A stretch of DNA of 64,000 bases from Flammeovirgaceae bacterium (GTDB taxonomy: Bacteria > Bacteroidota > Bacteroidia > Cytophagales > Cyclobacteriaceae). Every line of letters starts with the position of its first letter. Within the stretch, counting starts at the first letter, position 1. The position numbers were made by a program, and so were the translations under genes. The stretch spans positions 1,116,001 to 1,180,000 of the forward strand of contig CP054185.1 of the NCBI GenBank assembly GCA_015180985.1, written 5' to 3'. The notes under the pieces are model-generated. The model had not been told where the DNA came from and searched no databases. It saw only the letters and a list, made by a program, of their open reading frames with translations. Shown one piece after another: positions 15,520 to 24,783 of the stretch.

Positions 15520-16461
15520 ATGGGATTTGTAAACTCGATATTCAACCTGTTTCGATTCAACAAAAAAAACTGGAAGGCGATTTTATTGTGCGTTTTTGCC
15601 GCCACGGTATTTTGGTTCTTTAATGCACTCAATAAAAATTATTCGGCTAACATCGGGTTTCCTATCGTGTTCGATTATGATCACGGTAAGTACATTCCGG
15701 TAAAGGATCTCCCTGAAAAAATCCGACTCAATGTGAGTGGCAACGGATGGGACCTCTTTCGGAGAAGCTCCGGTCTTAAAGTTCCACCACTCGTAATCCC
15801 ATTGGAGCGACCGGCCGAAGTGAAAAAAATAGTTGGATCCAGCTTACCACCGTTGTTCTCCACCCAGTTGGAGGGACTTCAGATTAACTATGTGTTAACC
15901 GACACCATTTACCTGGATATAAACCATAAATCCAAACGGATTATAAAACTGGCAGTTGATTCAGCCGATAAATTTATTCAACGAAATTACGGAATAGCCG
16001 GCCCCATTACAATTATTCCGGACTCGGTGCTGGTTGAAGGCCCTGAAAGCGCCATCAATGCCTTGCCTGCCACCTTGTCGTTGGTATTGCCCGATGAACG
16101 GATAAAGACTGATTTTGATGATCTTATAGAAGTTGATACCGGCACGGAATTTATTACGCGTACTCCGCCTGTTGTACGTGTAGCGTTTCGGGTTGAGAAT
16201 ATGGAGGAAGTAACGCATACCTGCCCGCTTAAGTTGATTCATGTGCCTGACCGGTTACGTGTGGCAGCAGAAGCCAGCCAGGTTAGTGTTACTTTTTTAA
16301 CACCGGCATCGCTGGTAAAATTAATGCGTGCCGATTCGATGTATGCAGTAATTGACTTACAGTCAGTACCTCCGGGCCATCATAAAATTGCGCCACGCAT
16401 TGCCGGCCTGCCTAAGTACAGCCGGGTAGTAAGGGTTGATACAGTTTCCGTATCCTATTAA
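15520..16461 (+). CDS. YbbR/CdaR-like domain protein
   Basis: This 313-residue protein has one N-terminal transmembrane segment (AILLCVFAATVFWFFNALN at ~19-37) and extracytoplasmic YbbR-like beta domains (~45-310). YbbR domains occur in CdaR, the regulator of the diadenylate cyclase CdaA, but no cyclase gene is next to it here, so a CdaR role is not shown. The recurring yajC-ybbR-coaE order in Bacteroidota suggests a housekeeping function. Translationally close to coaE (6-base gap). Confidence 0.78.
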   Translation: MGFVNSIFNLFRFNKKNWKAILLCVFAATVFWFFNALNKNYSANIGFPIVFDYDHGKYIPVKDLPEKIRLNVSGNGWDLFRRSSGLKVPPLVIPLERPAEVKKIVGSSLPPLFSTQLEGLQINYVLTDTIYLDINHKSKRIIKLAVDSADKFIQRNYGIAGPITIIPDSVLVEGPESAINALPATLSLVLPDERIKTDFDDLIEVDTGTEFITRTPPVVRVAFRVENMEEVTHTCPLKLIHVPDRLRVAAEASQVSVTFLTPASLVKLMRADSMYAVIDLQSVPPGHHKIAPRIAGLPKYSRVVRVDTVSVSY

Positions 16462-16467
16462 GTAATT

Positions 16468-17067
16468 ATGCCCCTGCAAATTGGTATAACAGGTGGAATC
16501 GGGTCGGGTAAAAGCCTTGTATGCCGGATCTTTAACTTGTTGGGTGTGCCCGTTTACGAGGCCGACAGCCGTGCGAAATCCGTAATGACCTCCGATGGAA
16601 TACTCATCGCAGCCATTAAGAAAGAATTCGGAAGTTTGTCGTACCGGCAGGATGGCAGCTTAAACAATGAGTACCTGGCTCAAACCGTTTTTGGTAATGC
16701 CGACAGGTTATCCTTGTTGAACAGCCTGGTTCATCCTGCGGTTGGTGCCGATTATAGGAGGTGGGTTGAGCAACAACGAAACAGCCGATATGTTATCAAA
16801 GAAGCTGCGCTGTTGTTTGAGGCCGGTTCATACACCGCGCTGGACAAGGTTGTAGTGGTTTATGCGCCTGAAGAGGTAAGGATTAAACGCGTGCTTAAAC
16901 GCGACCCGCACCGAAGCCGGCAGCAAATTTTAAATATTATCGCAAGCCAACTTAGCGATGAAGAGAAACGAAAACGTGCTGATTTTGTTATTGTGAATGA
17001 CGAAACACAATTGGTTGTTCCGCAAGTGATAGCCTTGCATGAGCACTTTCAGAAGTTGAATGGATAG
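16468..17067 (+). CDS. coaE: Dephospho-CoA kinase
   Basis: CoaE performs the last step of coenzyme A synthesis, phosphorylating the 3'-OH of dephospho-CoA. The 199-residue protein starts MPLQIGITGGIGSGKSLVCR, with the P-loop at residues 6-17. VYEADSRAKS contains the conserved Asp. KEAALLFEAGSYTALDKVVV and IKRVLKRD (lid region) are further family motifs. It overlaps neither neighbour and ends 15 bases before the RND adaptor gene. Confidence 0.95.
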   Translation: MPLQIGITGGIGSGKSLVCRIFNLLGVPVYEADSRAKSVMTSDGILIAAIKKEFGSLSYRQDGSLNNEYLAQTVFGNADRLSLLNSLVHPAVGADYRRWVEQQRNSRYVIKEAALLFEAGSYTALDKVVVVYAPEEVRIKRVLKRDPHRSRQQILNIIASQLSDEEKRKRADFVIVNDETQLVVPQVIALHEHFQKLNG

Positions 17068-17082
17068 ATTCCCTGTGAGTTA

Positions 17083-18153
17083 ATGAAGAAGAAAATCCTT
17101 ACTATAGTAATTGTACTGGCCATTATTTTTCTGGTGGCGCTTCCTAAACTGAATTTATTCAGCGAAAAAGAAAAAGTGCCCCAGGCAGGCGGCCCGTCCC
17201 AGGGTCCGGTGGCGCTTCAGGTGAATGCAGTTATACTTAAACCCGAAAAACTGGATAACAAGCTGGTTTTTACCGGTTCAGTCTTGCCGAATGAGTCGCT
17301 TGAATTGCGGGTTGAATCGTCAGGTAAAATATCAAAAATTTATTTTGAAGAGGGAAAGCCTGTAAAAAAAGGACAGTTGTTGCTTGAAATAAATGATGAT
17401 GAACTCGTTGCTCAACTTCAAAAACAACGCTACAACCAAAAGTTAAATCAGGATAATGAATACCGGCAGCGCAAGCTGCTGGAGAAAGATGCCATTAGCC
17501 AGGAAGAGTACGACAACGCGTTAAACAGACTCAACACCACCATTGCCGATATTAAACTGCTCGAGGCCCAACTTGCCAAAACCCGCATCATTGCACCGTT
17601 TGATGGTGTTATCGGGTTACGGTTTGTGAGCGAAGGAGCTTATGTTAACTCCAACACCACGGTAGCTACATTATATAGCCTCACTCCGGCAAAAATTGAT
17701 TTCAGCGTTCCGGGCCGGTACAGTACCCAGGTGCGCAGCGGGAAAAAAATAAGGTTTACCATCGAAAACGATCCACGTGTGCTGGAAGGCGAGGTGTATG
17801 CCGTTGAGCCACAAATTGATTTAAATACCCGTACGCTGAAAGTGCGGGCACTGGCCGATAACCCCGAGGGCCTGCTGTTGCCGGGGCAGTTTGTTCGGGT
17901 TGAGTTGATTTTGGAAACGATTGATAACGCATTGCTGGTGCCGTCAGAAGCACTGGTGCCCGAAATGCAGGGACATAAAGTTTTTGTTGCTGCTTCGGGC
18001 AAGGCCAACGAATCAAAAGTTGAAATTGGTTTGCGAACTGATCGGTATGTAGAAATTGTTAACGGCCTGAGAGAAGGCGATACGTTGATTACTACCGGCA
18101 TCCTGCAATTACGTCAGGGGCTTCCGGTACAGGTAAATTTAATCAACCAGTAG
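17083..18153 (+). CDS. RND efflux periplasmic adaptor (membrane fusion protein)
   Basis: This 356-residue adaptor links the inner-membrane RND pump to a TolC channel. An N-terminal membrane anchor (ILTIVIVLAIIFLVALPKL) is followed by a split biotinyl-lipoyl domain (SSGKISKIYFEEGKPVKKGQ ... IIAPFDGVIGLRFVSEGAYV), a helical hairpin between them (~105-150) and the beta-barrel / membrane-proximal domains. It heads an operon with the permease (10-base gap) and TolC genes. Substrate unknown. Confidence 0.93.
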   Translation: MKKKILTIVIVLAIIFLVALPKLNLFSEKEKVPQAGGPSQGPVALQVNAVILKPEKLDNKLVFTGSVLPNESLELRVESSGKISKIYFEEGKPVKKGQLLLEINDDELVAQLQKQRYNQKLNQDNEYRQRKLLEKDAISQEEYDNALNRLNTTIADIKLLEAQLAKTRIIAPFDGVIGLRFVSEGAYVNSNTTVATLYSLTPAKIDFSVPGRYSTQVRSGKKIRFTIENDPRVLEGEVYAVEPQIDLNTRTLKVRALADNPEGLLLPGQFVRVELILETIDNALLVPSEALVPEMQGHKVFVAASGKANESKVEIGLRTDRYVEIVNGLREGDTLITTGILQLRQGLPVQVNLINQ

Positions 18154-18163
18154 TGTAATAGCA

Positions 18164-21100
18164 GTGGCAAGTCTGTCAACCATAAGCATTAACCGCCCGG
18201 TGTTATCCATTGTGATGTCACTGGTTATCATCCTTTTCGGATTGATTGGGTTTTCTTACCTGGGTGTGCGCGAGTTTCCCAGCGTTGACCCGCCCGTAAT
18301 ATCCGTTTCAACAACGTATGTCGGGGCAAATGCCGATATCATCGAGTCGCAAATAACCGAGCCGCTCGAAGAAGCCATCAACGGCATTCAGGGTATTAAA
18401 ATGATAACATCAACCAGCCGGGAGGGCAGAAGCAATATTTCGGTTGAGTTTGAACTGGGCATTGACCTGGAGGCTGCGGCAAACGATGTACGCAACAAGG
18501 TTTCAGGCGCATTAAACCGCCTGCCACCCGATGTGAACCCACCTGTGGTTGAAAAGGCCGATGCCGATTCAAGCCCGATTATGTTTTTAACAGTAATGAG
18601 TGACAAGCGCGACCCGCTGGAACTTTCGCGTATCACCGAAAATATTTTCAAAGAGCGGTTACAGACTATTCCGGGTATCAGCTCGGTTCAAATCTGGGGG
18701 CAGAAGCGTTACTCCATGCGGCTGTGGATGGATCCGATAAAACTGGCTTCGCTTAAGTTGGCCCCGTCTGATGTACTTCAGGCGGTGAACCGCGAAAACG
18801 TTGAACTTCCCTCAGGCCGCGTAGAGGGCCAGGCTACCGAATTAACCGTACGTACCATGGGGCGCCTCACAACGGTTGAAGATTTCGATAACCTTATTAT
18901 TAAGGAAAGCGGAGACCAGGTTGTGCGCTTCCGCGATGTGGGCTATGCGCAACTTTACCCTGAAAATGAACGGACTATCTTGCGCAGAGACGGGGTACCC
19001 GGTGTGGCCCTGGCCGTAGTAGCCCAACCCGGTGCCAACAATATTGATATTGCACAACGGTTGTATAAAAAACTGGATGAAATCAAACGCGACTTACCGG
19101 GTGACATTACTTACCAGATGAGCTATGACTCAACCCAATACATACTTGCATCAATCGCTGAAGTACAGGAGACTATCCTTATTGCCTTCATTCTTGTGCT
19201 TTCCATTATCTTTATTTTCCTTCGCGACTGGCGCACCACGTTAATCCCTGTAGTTACCATTCCCATTTCGCTTATCGGTGCATTCTTTGTTATGTACCTG
19301 CTTGGGTTTACCATTAACGTGCTTACGTTGCTGGGTATCGTGCTGGCCATCGGATTGGTGGTTGACGATGCCATTGTGGTGCTTGAGAATATTTACACCA
19401 AAGTGGAGGAAGGTGAGGATCCGGTGAATGCCGCAAAACGGGGCTCCACGGAAATTTATTTTGCAGTAATTTCAACAACTGTAGCCGTGGTGGCCGTGTT
19501 TTTGCCGGTTATCTTTCTGCAAGGTTTAACCGGCCGGTTGTTCCGTGAATTCGGACTTGTGGTGGCGAGTGCTGTTGTTATCTCGTCCTTTGTTTCGCTT
19601 ACACTTACGCCCATGATGAGCTCAAAACTGCTCAAAAAACGCGAAAAGCAAACATGGCTGTATGTGGTTACTGAACCCTTCTTTAACTGGCTTACCAACG
19701 GATACAGCAATGCACTGAAATCATTTATGAAATTCCGCTGGCTGGCCTTTGTCATCATCCTCATCGCGGGCGGGCTGATTTACTACTTCGGCATGATACT
19801 CCCCTCTGAACTGGCCCCGATGGAAGACCGCAGTGAATTCCGCCTTCAGGCACAAGCTCCCGAAGGCGCCACCTTTGAATACATGGATACCTATGTGCGT
19901 GAACTAACCAGCTTTGTTCAACAGGAAGTGCCCGAGTACCAGGGACTGGTGAGCGTTACGGCTCCAGGCTTTGGCGGCTCAGGTGTAAATTCCGGATTTG
20001 TGCGGGTAATCTTAAAAGATCCACAGGAACGTACCCGCACCCAGCAAGCCATTGTTGACGAAGTAACCAAAAAGGTGCGCAAATACAGTGGCGTGCGCAC
20101 ATTTGTAACCCAGGCCCAAACCATAGGCGACAGGCGCGGAGGATTTCCGGTGCAGTTTGTTATCCAGGCTGCTGAACTGGAAAAGCTAAAGGCCGTACTG
20201 CCCGAGTTTATGGCGAAAGCAAGCGCCAGCCCGAAGTTTGCTTTTGTTGACCTCGATTTGAAATTCAACAAGCCTGAGATCAACATCAACATTAACCGCG
20301 AAAAAGCCCGTAACCTTGGTGTAAACATTATTGATATAGCGCAAACGCTGCAATTAGGACTGAGCGGCTCACGCTTTGGTTATTTTATTATGGATGGCAA
20401 ACAATACCAAATCATCGGCCAGGTTGAACGTGCCAACCGGGATGAGCCACTGGATTTAAAAACATTGTACGTAAAAAACAGGCGTGGAGAACTGGTGCAG
20501 TTGGATAACCTGGTTACCATGCAGGAGAGCAGCAACCCGCCCCAGTTATACCGGTTTAACCGATACTCTTCAGCCAAAGTTAGTGCACAGTTGGCCAATG
20601 GGGTGGCGTTGGGAGATGGTATTAAAGAAATGGAGCGCATTGCCGGTGAAGTGCTGGATGAGACCTATACCACAAGTTTGGATGGCGCTTCCCGGCAGTT
20701 TGTAGAAAGTTCATCAACTATATACCAGGCGTTTTTTATTGCGCTTGCAATTATTTACCTGGTATTGGCGGGGCAATTCGAAAGTTTTCGCGACCCGTTT
20801 ATCATTATGTTTACTGTGCCGCTGGCGCTGGCGGGAGCTTTGTTATCGCTTTGGTATTTTAACCAAACACTCAACATTTTCAGTCAGATTGGAATCATCA
20901 TGCTGATTGGGCTGGTTACCAAAAACGGTATTCTTATCGTTGAGTTCGCCAATCAGCGCAAGGAGCAAGGCATGAATCGGTTCGATGCGGTAATTGATGC
21001 GGCTGAATCGCGCTTTCGGCCCATCATCATGACAAGCCTGTCAACCATCCTTGGTATTTTGCCAATAGCCTTGGCCCTGGGTGCCGGTTCAGAAAGCCGG

Positions 21101-21220
21101 GTATCCATGGGCCTTGCGGTTATCGGTGGAATGTTGTTTGCAACCGTGCTCACCTTATTTATCATTCCGGCCATTTATTCCTACTTCAGCAGCAAACAAG
21201 GAAGAGTTTCAATTGCATGA
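18164..21220 (+). CDS. RND family efflux permease (HAE1-type)
   Basis: This 1018-residue proton-driven pump has twelve transmembrane helices and two large periplasmic loops (after TM1 and TM7). Characteristic motifs are NRPVLSIVMSLVIILFG at TM1, REFPSVDPP, AIGLVVDDAIVVLEN in TM4 with the proton-relay aspartates, and GLVTKNGILIVEFANQ in TM10-11. It begins with GTG at 18164: no ATG is suitably placed, and the family N-terminus ASLSTISINRPVLS directly follows. Length and motifs point to multidrug (HAE1) rather than heavy-metal pumps. The stop overlaps the start of the TolC gene. Confidence 0.95.
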   Translation: MASLSTISINRPVLSIVMSLVIILFGLIGFSYLGVREFPSVDPPVISVSTTYVGANADIIESQITEPLEEAINGIQGIKMITSTSREGRSNISVEFELGIDLEAAANDVRNKVSGALNRLPPDVNPPVVEKADADSSPIMFLTVMSDKRDPLELSRITENIFKERLQTIPGISSVQIWGQKRYSMRLWMDPIKLASLKLAPSDVLQAVNRENVELPSGRVEGQATELTVRTMGRLTTVEDFDNLIIKESGDQVVRFRDVGYAQLYPENERTILRRDGVPGVALAVVAQPGANNIDIAQRLYKKLDEIKRDLPGDITYQMSYDSTQYILASIAEVQETILIAFILVLSIIFIFLRDWRTTLIPVVTIPISLIGAFFVMYLLGFTINVLTLLGIVLAIGLVVDDAIVVLENIYTKVEEGEDPVNAAKRGSTEIYFAVISTTVAVVAVFLPVIFLQGLTGRLFREFGLVVASAVVISSFVSLTLTPMMSSKLLKKREKQTWLYVVTEPFFNWLTNGYSNALKSFMKFRWLAFVIILIAGGLIYYFGMILPSELAPMEDRSEFRLQAQAPEGATFEYMDTYVRELTSFVQQEVPEYQGLVSVTAPGFGGSGVNSGFVRVILKDPQERTRTQQAIVDEVTKKVRKYSGVRTFVTQAQTIGDRRGGFPVQFVIQAAELEKLKAVLPEFMAKASASPKFAFVDLDLKFNKPEINININREKARNLGVNIIDIAQTLQLGLSGSRFGYFIMDGKQYQIIGQVERANRDEPLDLKTLYVKNRRGELVQLDNLVTMQESSNPPQLYRFNRYSSAKVSAQLANGVALGDGIKEMERIAGEVLDETYTTSLDGASRQFVESSSTIYQAFFIALAIIYLVLAGQFESFRDPFIIMFTVPLALAGALLSLWYFNQTLNIFSQIGIIMLIGLVTKNGILIVEFANQRKEQGMNRFDAVIDAAESRFRPIIMTSLSTILGILPIALALGAGSESRVSMGLAVIGGMLFATVLTLFIIPAIYSYFSSKQGRVSIA

Positions 21221-22647
21221 TCATGAGAAGCATTTTTGTTGCACAACTGCTTGCCTGGAGTTTGATGGTAAATGCGCAAGAGCAACTAAGTCTTGCCCGG
21301 GCTATTGAACTGGGCTTACAAAATAACCTCGATGTTCAGATTCAAAAACTGGAGATTGATATTGCTGATCGGAACAACAACTGGGGTCAGGCGGGCGCTT
21401 TGCCTGCAATAAACCTGAACGTGAACCAGAACAACAGCGTTACCGAGCGAAAGCCGGCCAACCCGTTTGCTGTTCCTGGCCGGAATATTTCAGATAACGT
21501 GAATGGCCAGCTGGATGTACAATTTGTGCTGTTCGATGGATTTTTCATCCGGTTGTCAAAGCGAAGGCTGGAGCAACTGGAACAACTCAGCTACGGAAAT
21601 GCAACGCTGGTCATTGAGCAGGTTATTCAGTCCATTATACTATCATACTACCAATCGTTGCTGGAGCGCGAACGTACCTTGGTGCGTAAGCGTGTAATGG
21701 ATTTTTCGCGCGAGCGGCTGGAATATGTTAAACTGAGAAAGGACCTTGGCGGAGCTATTACCTTCGATGTTTTACAGGAGCAGAACAATTACCTAACCGA
21801 CTCGACCAATTACCTGTTGCAGGAGCAGGTATATGTCAATTCGCTGCGCAACCTTAACCTGTTGTTAAACGAGCCCATCACGAAAGAATACATGCTCACC
21901 GACTCGCTGCAGTTTATTGATGAAACGTACGACCTGCCCACCATGACCGCCAAGATGAGCAGCACCAATACAAATTTGCGTAATCAATACATTAACCAGG
22001 AGTTGCTGCGCATCGCAACCGGTTCGGCTCTTTCTGACAGATATCCCACCATATCGCTGAATGTGGGTGCTAACGGATCGCTCGATCGATTGAACGCTAA
22101 TTTCGGTTCAAACACAGGCCCGCTGGTTACCAACACGGTAGGGTATGTTAATGGCGATCCGGCCTTTCCGGTAACGAACACCGTACCTTCCCGTATACTG
22201 GTCAACCAAACCAACGATGGTTATTCGTATGGTGCTTATGGCAACTTTAGTTTGCGTTATACTTTGTTTAATGGAGGCCAGATTCATCGCAACGTAGAGA
22301 ATGCACGGGTACGGGAGCGAATTGCCCAATTAAGTGTTGACCAACTCAAGCTGTCCCTGCAAAATGATTTGCTGATCACCTATGATAACTACAACCTGTT
22401 GCGCCAGTTGGCGCAGATTGCCCGGATAAAACTGCAGGCGGCCGAACTCAACCTGTCCCTTGCCAACGAACGGTACAAAAATGGCGCCCTCAGCGCCATT
22501 GACCTTCGGATTGTACAAGAAAATTACCAGAACGCTGCGCTGGAAAATTACCTGGCCGTGTTTTCGGTATTGGCCAGGCGTACCGACCTGGTGCGCTTAA
22601 CAGGGGGGTTGGTTGATGAATACAATGCCCGGCCGGGTAAAGAGTAA
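21217..22647 (+). CDS. TolC family outer membrane efflux protein
   Basis: This 476-residue outer-membrane channel component of the tripartite RND pump has a signal peptide (IFVAQLLAWSLMVNAQ). The two TolC repeats begin LSLARAIELGLQNNLDVQIQ (~25) and recur near 250, with long helices (e.g. QLSVDQLKLSLQNDLLITYD and LAQIARIKLQAAELNLSLAN). The start ATG at 21217 overlaps the permease stop (ATGA), implying translational coupling; a second ATG two codons later is also possible. It converges with the DUF4143 ATPase gene (14-base gap, no obvious terminator). Confidence 0.92.
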   Translation: MIMRSIFVAQLLAWSLMVNAQEQLSLARAIELGLQNNLDVQIQKLEIDIADRNNNWGQAGALPAINLNVNQNNSVTERKPANPFAVPGRNISDNVNGQLDVQFVLFDGFFIRLSKRRLEQLEQLSYGNATLVIEQVIQSIILSYYQSLLERERTLVRKRVMDFSRERLEYVKLRKDLGGAITFDVLQEQNNYLTDSTNYLLQEQVYVNSLRNLNLLLNEPITKEYMLTDSLQFIDETYDLPTMTAKMSSTNTNLRNQYINQELLRIATGSALSDRYPTISLNVGANGSLDRLNANFGSNTGPLVTNTVGYVNGDPAFPVTNTVPSRILVNQTNDGYSYGAYGNFSLRYTLFNGGQIHRNVENARVRERIAQLSVDQLKLSLQNDLLITYDNYNLLRQLAQIARIKLQAAELNLSLANERYKNGALSAIDLRIVQENYQNAALENYLAVFSVLARRTDLVRLTGGLVDEYNARPGKE

Positions 22648-22661
22648 AAACTGCAAGGTCA

Positions 22662-23819
22662 TCAGCCTTTAAGTTGGTTGAGGGTATGCCAATTCAACAC
22701 TGTGGTGCCGTTAAATTGAGCCGGCTTGCCTGTGTAAATCAGGTAGCTGTCTTTGGTTTTGGGGTTGATATTTTTCCAATAACGGATTCCCTTTAAGAAA
22801 TCGGTATGAAAAGTAGACGCGGTTTTTATTTCAACCGGAATAACCTGGGTGGGTTGATCGATGAGGACATCAATCTCATTTCCGGTGCGGTCTCGCCAGT
22901 AATACAAATTACTGCGCAGTCCATTATTAAACCGTTGTTTTAATAACTCCAGGATTACGGCATTCTCAACTAAAGCACCGGTAAGCGGATGATTAGCAAC
23001 TTGTTTTACATTTTCAATTTCAAGCAGCGAACAGCAAATCCCGGTATCGTAAAAATATAATTTAGGCATTTGCAACAGGCGCTTCCCAAGGTTATTATAA
23101 AACGGTTGAAGCCTGAAAGCGATGAAACTAGCTTCCAGAATACCCATCCAGTTTAGAGCAGTTTTTTGATCAATGCCGCAATCGTTACTGATGGATGCGT
23201 AGTTTACAACCTGCCCCACCCGGGTGGCGCATACTTTGAGAAAGCGCTGAAAAACACCAAGATTATTAATGTTCTTAATCTGGCGTACATCCCGCTCCAC
23301 ATAGGTTAGCAGGTAGTTTGGGTAATAGTCCGAAGGCTTTATTTTCTTATCGTATAAACGCGGGTAACCACCATTTAAAATAAATTGATACAACTCTTGA
23401 CGGGCAAATGGTGTTGTTCCAAGTTCAGTCTGGCTAAAAGGCAGCAGGTTAATAAAGGCTACCCGTCCAGCCAGGGTTTGAGTTACTTTTTCGAGCAGCA
23501 GCAAGTTGTGTGAACCAGTTAATACAAACCGGCCCGTTGTTGCCGACTCATCAATTACTTGTTGCAGGTAAGCCAACAGCGAAGGAACCCGTTGTACTTC
23601 ATCGAAGATGGCACCGGTTTTAAATTGCCGGAGGAAGGCGCGTGGATCACCGGTGGCAAATAGTACGTTATCCTGGTTTTCAAAACTGATGTACGGTTTT
23701 TTTGGAAACAATGATTTAGCCAACGTTGTTTTGCCGGATTGACGTGGACCCAATAAACCTACCGCAGGAAATTTACGGGCAAGGGCCTTTAGTTTTTTTT
23801 GTGCAGCGCGGGGGATCAT
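22662..23819 (-). CDS. AAA family ATPase with DUF4143 domain (second copy)
   Basis: This 385-residue AAA_14/DUF4143 protein has Walker A GPRQSGKTTL (~31-40), Walker B AIFDEVQRVP (~79-88) and sensor VLTGSHNLLLLEKVTQTLAG, followed by an HTH-like segment (ISNDCGIDQKTALNWMGILE). The C-terminal nuclease-like DUF4143 part has YYWRDRTGNEIDVLID and VIPVEIKTA. It belongs to a different branch from the protein at 853-2325 (GPRQSGKT against GPRRVGKT, and shorter). The ATG at 23819 is chosen over an in-frame TTG at 23840 because that TTG lies inside the upstream palindrome. Function of the family is unsettled. Confidence 0.87.
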   Translation of the reverse strand: MIPRAAQKKLKALARKFPAVGLLGPRQSGKTTLAKSLFPKKPYISFENQDNVLFATGDPRAFLRQFKTGAIFDEVQRVPSLLAYLQQVIDESATTGRFVLTGSHNLLLLEKVTQTLAGRVAFINLLPFSQTELGTTPFARQELYQFILNGGYPRLYDKKIKPSDYYPNYLLTYVERDVRQIKNINNLGVFQRFLKVCATRVGQVVNYASISNDCGIDQKTALNWMGILEASFIAFRLQPFYNNLGKRLLQMPKLYFYDTGICCSLLEIENVKQVANHPLTGALVENAVILELLKQRFNNGLRSNLYYWRDRTGNEIDVLIDQPTQVIPVEIKTASTFHTDFLKGIRYWKNINPKTKDSYLIYTGKPAQFNGTTVLNWHTLNQLKG

Positions 23820-23832
23820 GGCCTTGATACTA

Positions 23833-23869
23833 CTTGTCAAATATGGAATTAAATTCCGTATTTGACAAG
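23833..23869. repeat. 37-bp near-perfect palindrome upstream of the DUF4143 ATPase
   Basis: The left arm CTTGTCAAATATGGAATT and the right arm AATTCCGTATTTGACAAG are complementary except for one T:G position, with a single central A. It begins 13 bases upstream of the ATPase ATG and ends 2 bases past the scpA stop codon. Position and symmetry fit an operator for a dimeric regulator, possibly autoregulation. As RNA it would form a very stable hairpin covering the ATPase ribosome binding region. Without a T-run it is a poor classical terminator. Confidence 0.75.
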
Positions 23870-23871
23870 CA

Positions 23872-24633
23872 TTAGCCCACGCCCCCTTCGGCCCGCGAAA
23901 TCCAGAAATTATTATAGCCTTCGCCTACCTGGATGTTCAGGTCACCCAAAGCAAGCAATTCCAATATGGCCAGGAAGTTAAAGATCAGCGCTATGCGGGT
24001 GTTGTAGGCGGCAATAATATCAGTAAACGAAACGCGCTCCTTGCGTGTAACTTCATTAAGGATATACTCCTTTTGTCCTTCCAGTGTATACGGGTACTGA
24101 ATAACCTGGTGTACAGGCCGGTTTTTTTCGTACTCGTACCGCCTGAGCACTTTTTCAAACACCGTCATCAATTTAAAGAGGTCCACATCCTGCAGTTCGG
24201 CCTCCACATTGCTGCTGGCAGCCAGCGATTTGATTTCTTTCATCAGGTTGCCGCGCTTTTCTTTGGCCAGTTCGGCTTCTTCCATTTTCTGGAAGGAGTC
24301 GATTACGGATTTGTATTTTTTATATTCCAGCAGATGTTTTACCAGTTCTTCGCGAGGGTCAATTTCATTTCCCTGTTCATCAAGTTGCGGGCGTGGTAAC
24401 AGCATTTTCGATTTAATGCGCATGAGGGTAGCCGCAACCAAAATAAACTCACTGGCTACTTCAATATTAAGGTTCTCCATGTGGTGGAGATAACTCAGAA
24501 AATCGGTAGTGATTTTGGAAATCGGGATGTCATAAATATCCAGTTCGTCCCGTTCAATAAAGAATAGCAGCAGGTCAAAAGGCCCCTCAAAAAGCGGGAG
24601 TTTAATCTCAAAATTCTCGGCAGTGGTCGTCAT
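23872..24633 (-). CDS. scpA: Segregation and condensation protein A
   Basis: ScpA is the kleisin subunit of the SMC-ScpAB condensin that organises and segregates the chromosome. The start is set at the ATG at 24633, giving MTTTAENFEIKLPLFEGPFD; the family N-terminal block continues LLLFFIERDELDIYDIPISK. A second conserved block is VASEFILVAATLMRIKSKML, and the C-terminal winged helix contains RVSFTDIIAAYNTRIALIFN. Its length of 253 residues is normal. No scpB is in the window. A TACCTTTG -7 box (24640-24647, minus strand) ends 6 bases before the ATG. Confidence 0.95.
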   Translation of the reverse strand: MTTTAENFEIKLPLFEGPFDLLLFFIERDELDIYDIPISKITTDFLSYLHHMENLNIEVASEFILVAATLMRIKSKMLLPRPQLDEQGNEIDPREELVKHLLEYKKYKSVIDSFQKMEEAELAKEKRGNLMKEIKSLAASSNVEAELQDVDLFKLMTVFEKVLRRYEYEKNRPVHQVIQYPYTLEGQKEYILNEVTRKERVSFTDIIAAYNTRIALIFNFLAILELLALGDLNIQVGEGYNNFWISRAEGGVG

Positions 24634-24639
24634 GCGTAG

Positions 24640-24647
24640 CAAAGGTA
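24640..24647 (-). promoter_or_regulatory. -7 promoter element of scpA (TACCTTTG), near-leaderless
   Basis: On the minus strand TACCTTTG matches TAnnTTTG and is separated from the scpA ATG by 6 bases, so the transcript would start almost at the start codon. No TTG lies at the expected -33 position. Confidence 0.5.
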
Positions 24648-24783
24648 TTGATAAAATAGGCCCGAAGCGCAGCATCCGGCTAATTATCTATCTTTGCAGG
24701 CTGAATCGGAACTTTTTGTTGCTTAAAATCAAACACTTACCTTCATTCTGTTGTTTTAACCGGTAAATCGAACCCAAACCTGT

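Noticed and set aside
22648-22661. Terminator between the TolC and DUF4143 genes
   Set aside because: The 14-base gap has no stem with a T-run on either strand.
23820-23840. TTG start of the second DUF4143 ATPase at 23840
   Set aside because: It lies inside the palindrome, and the ATG at 23819 gives a normal N-terminus (IPRAAQKKLKAL).
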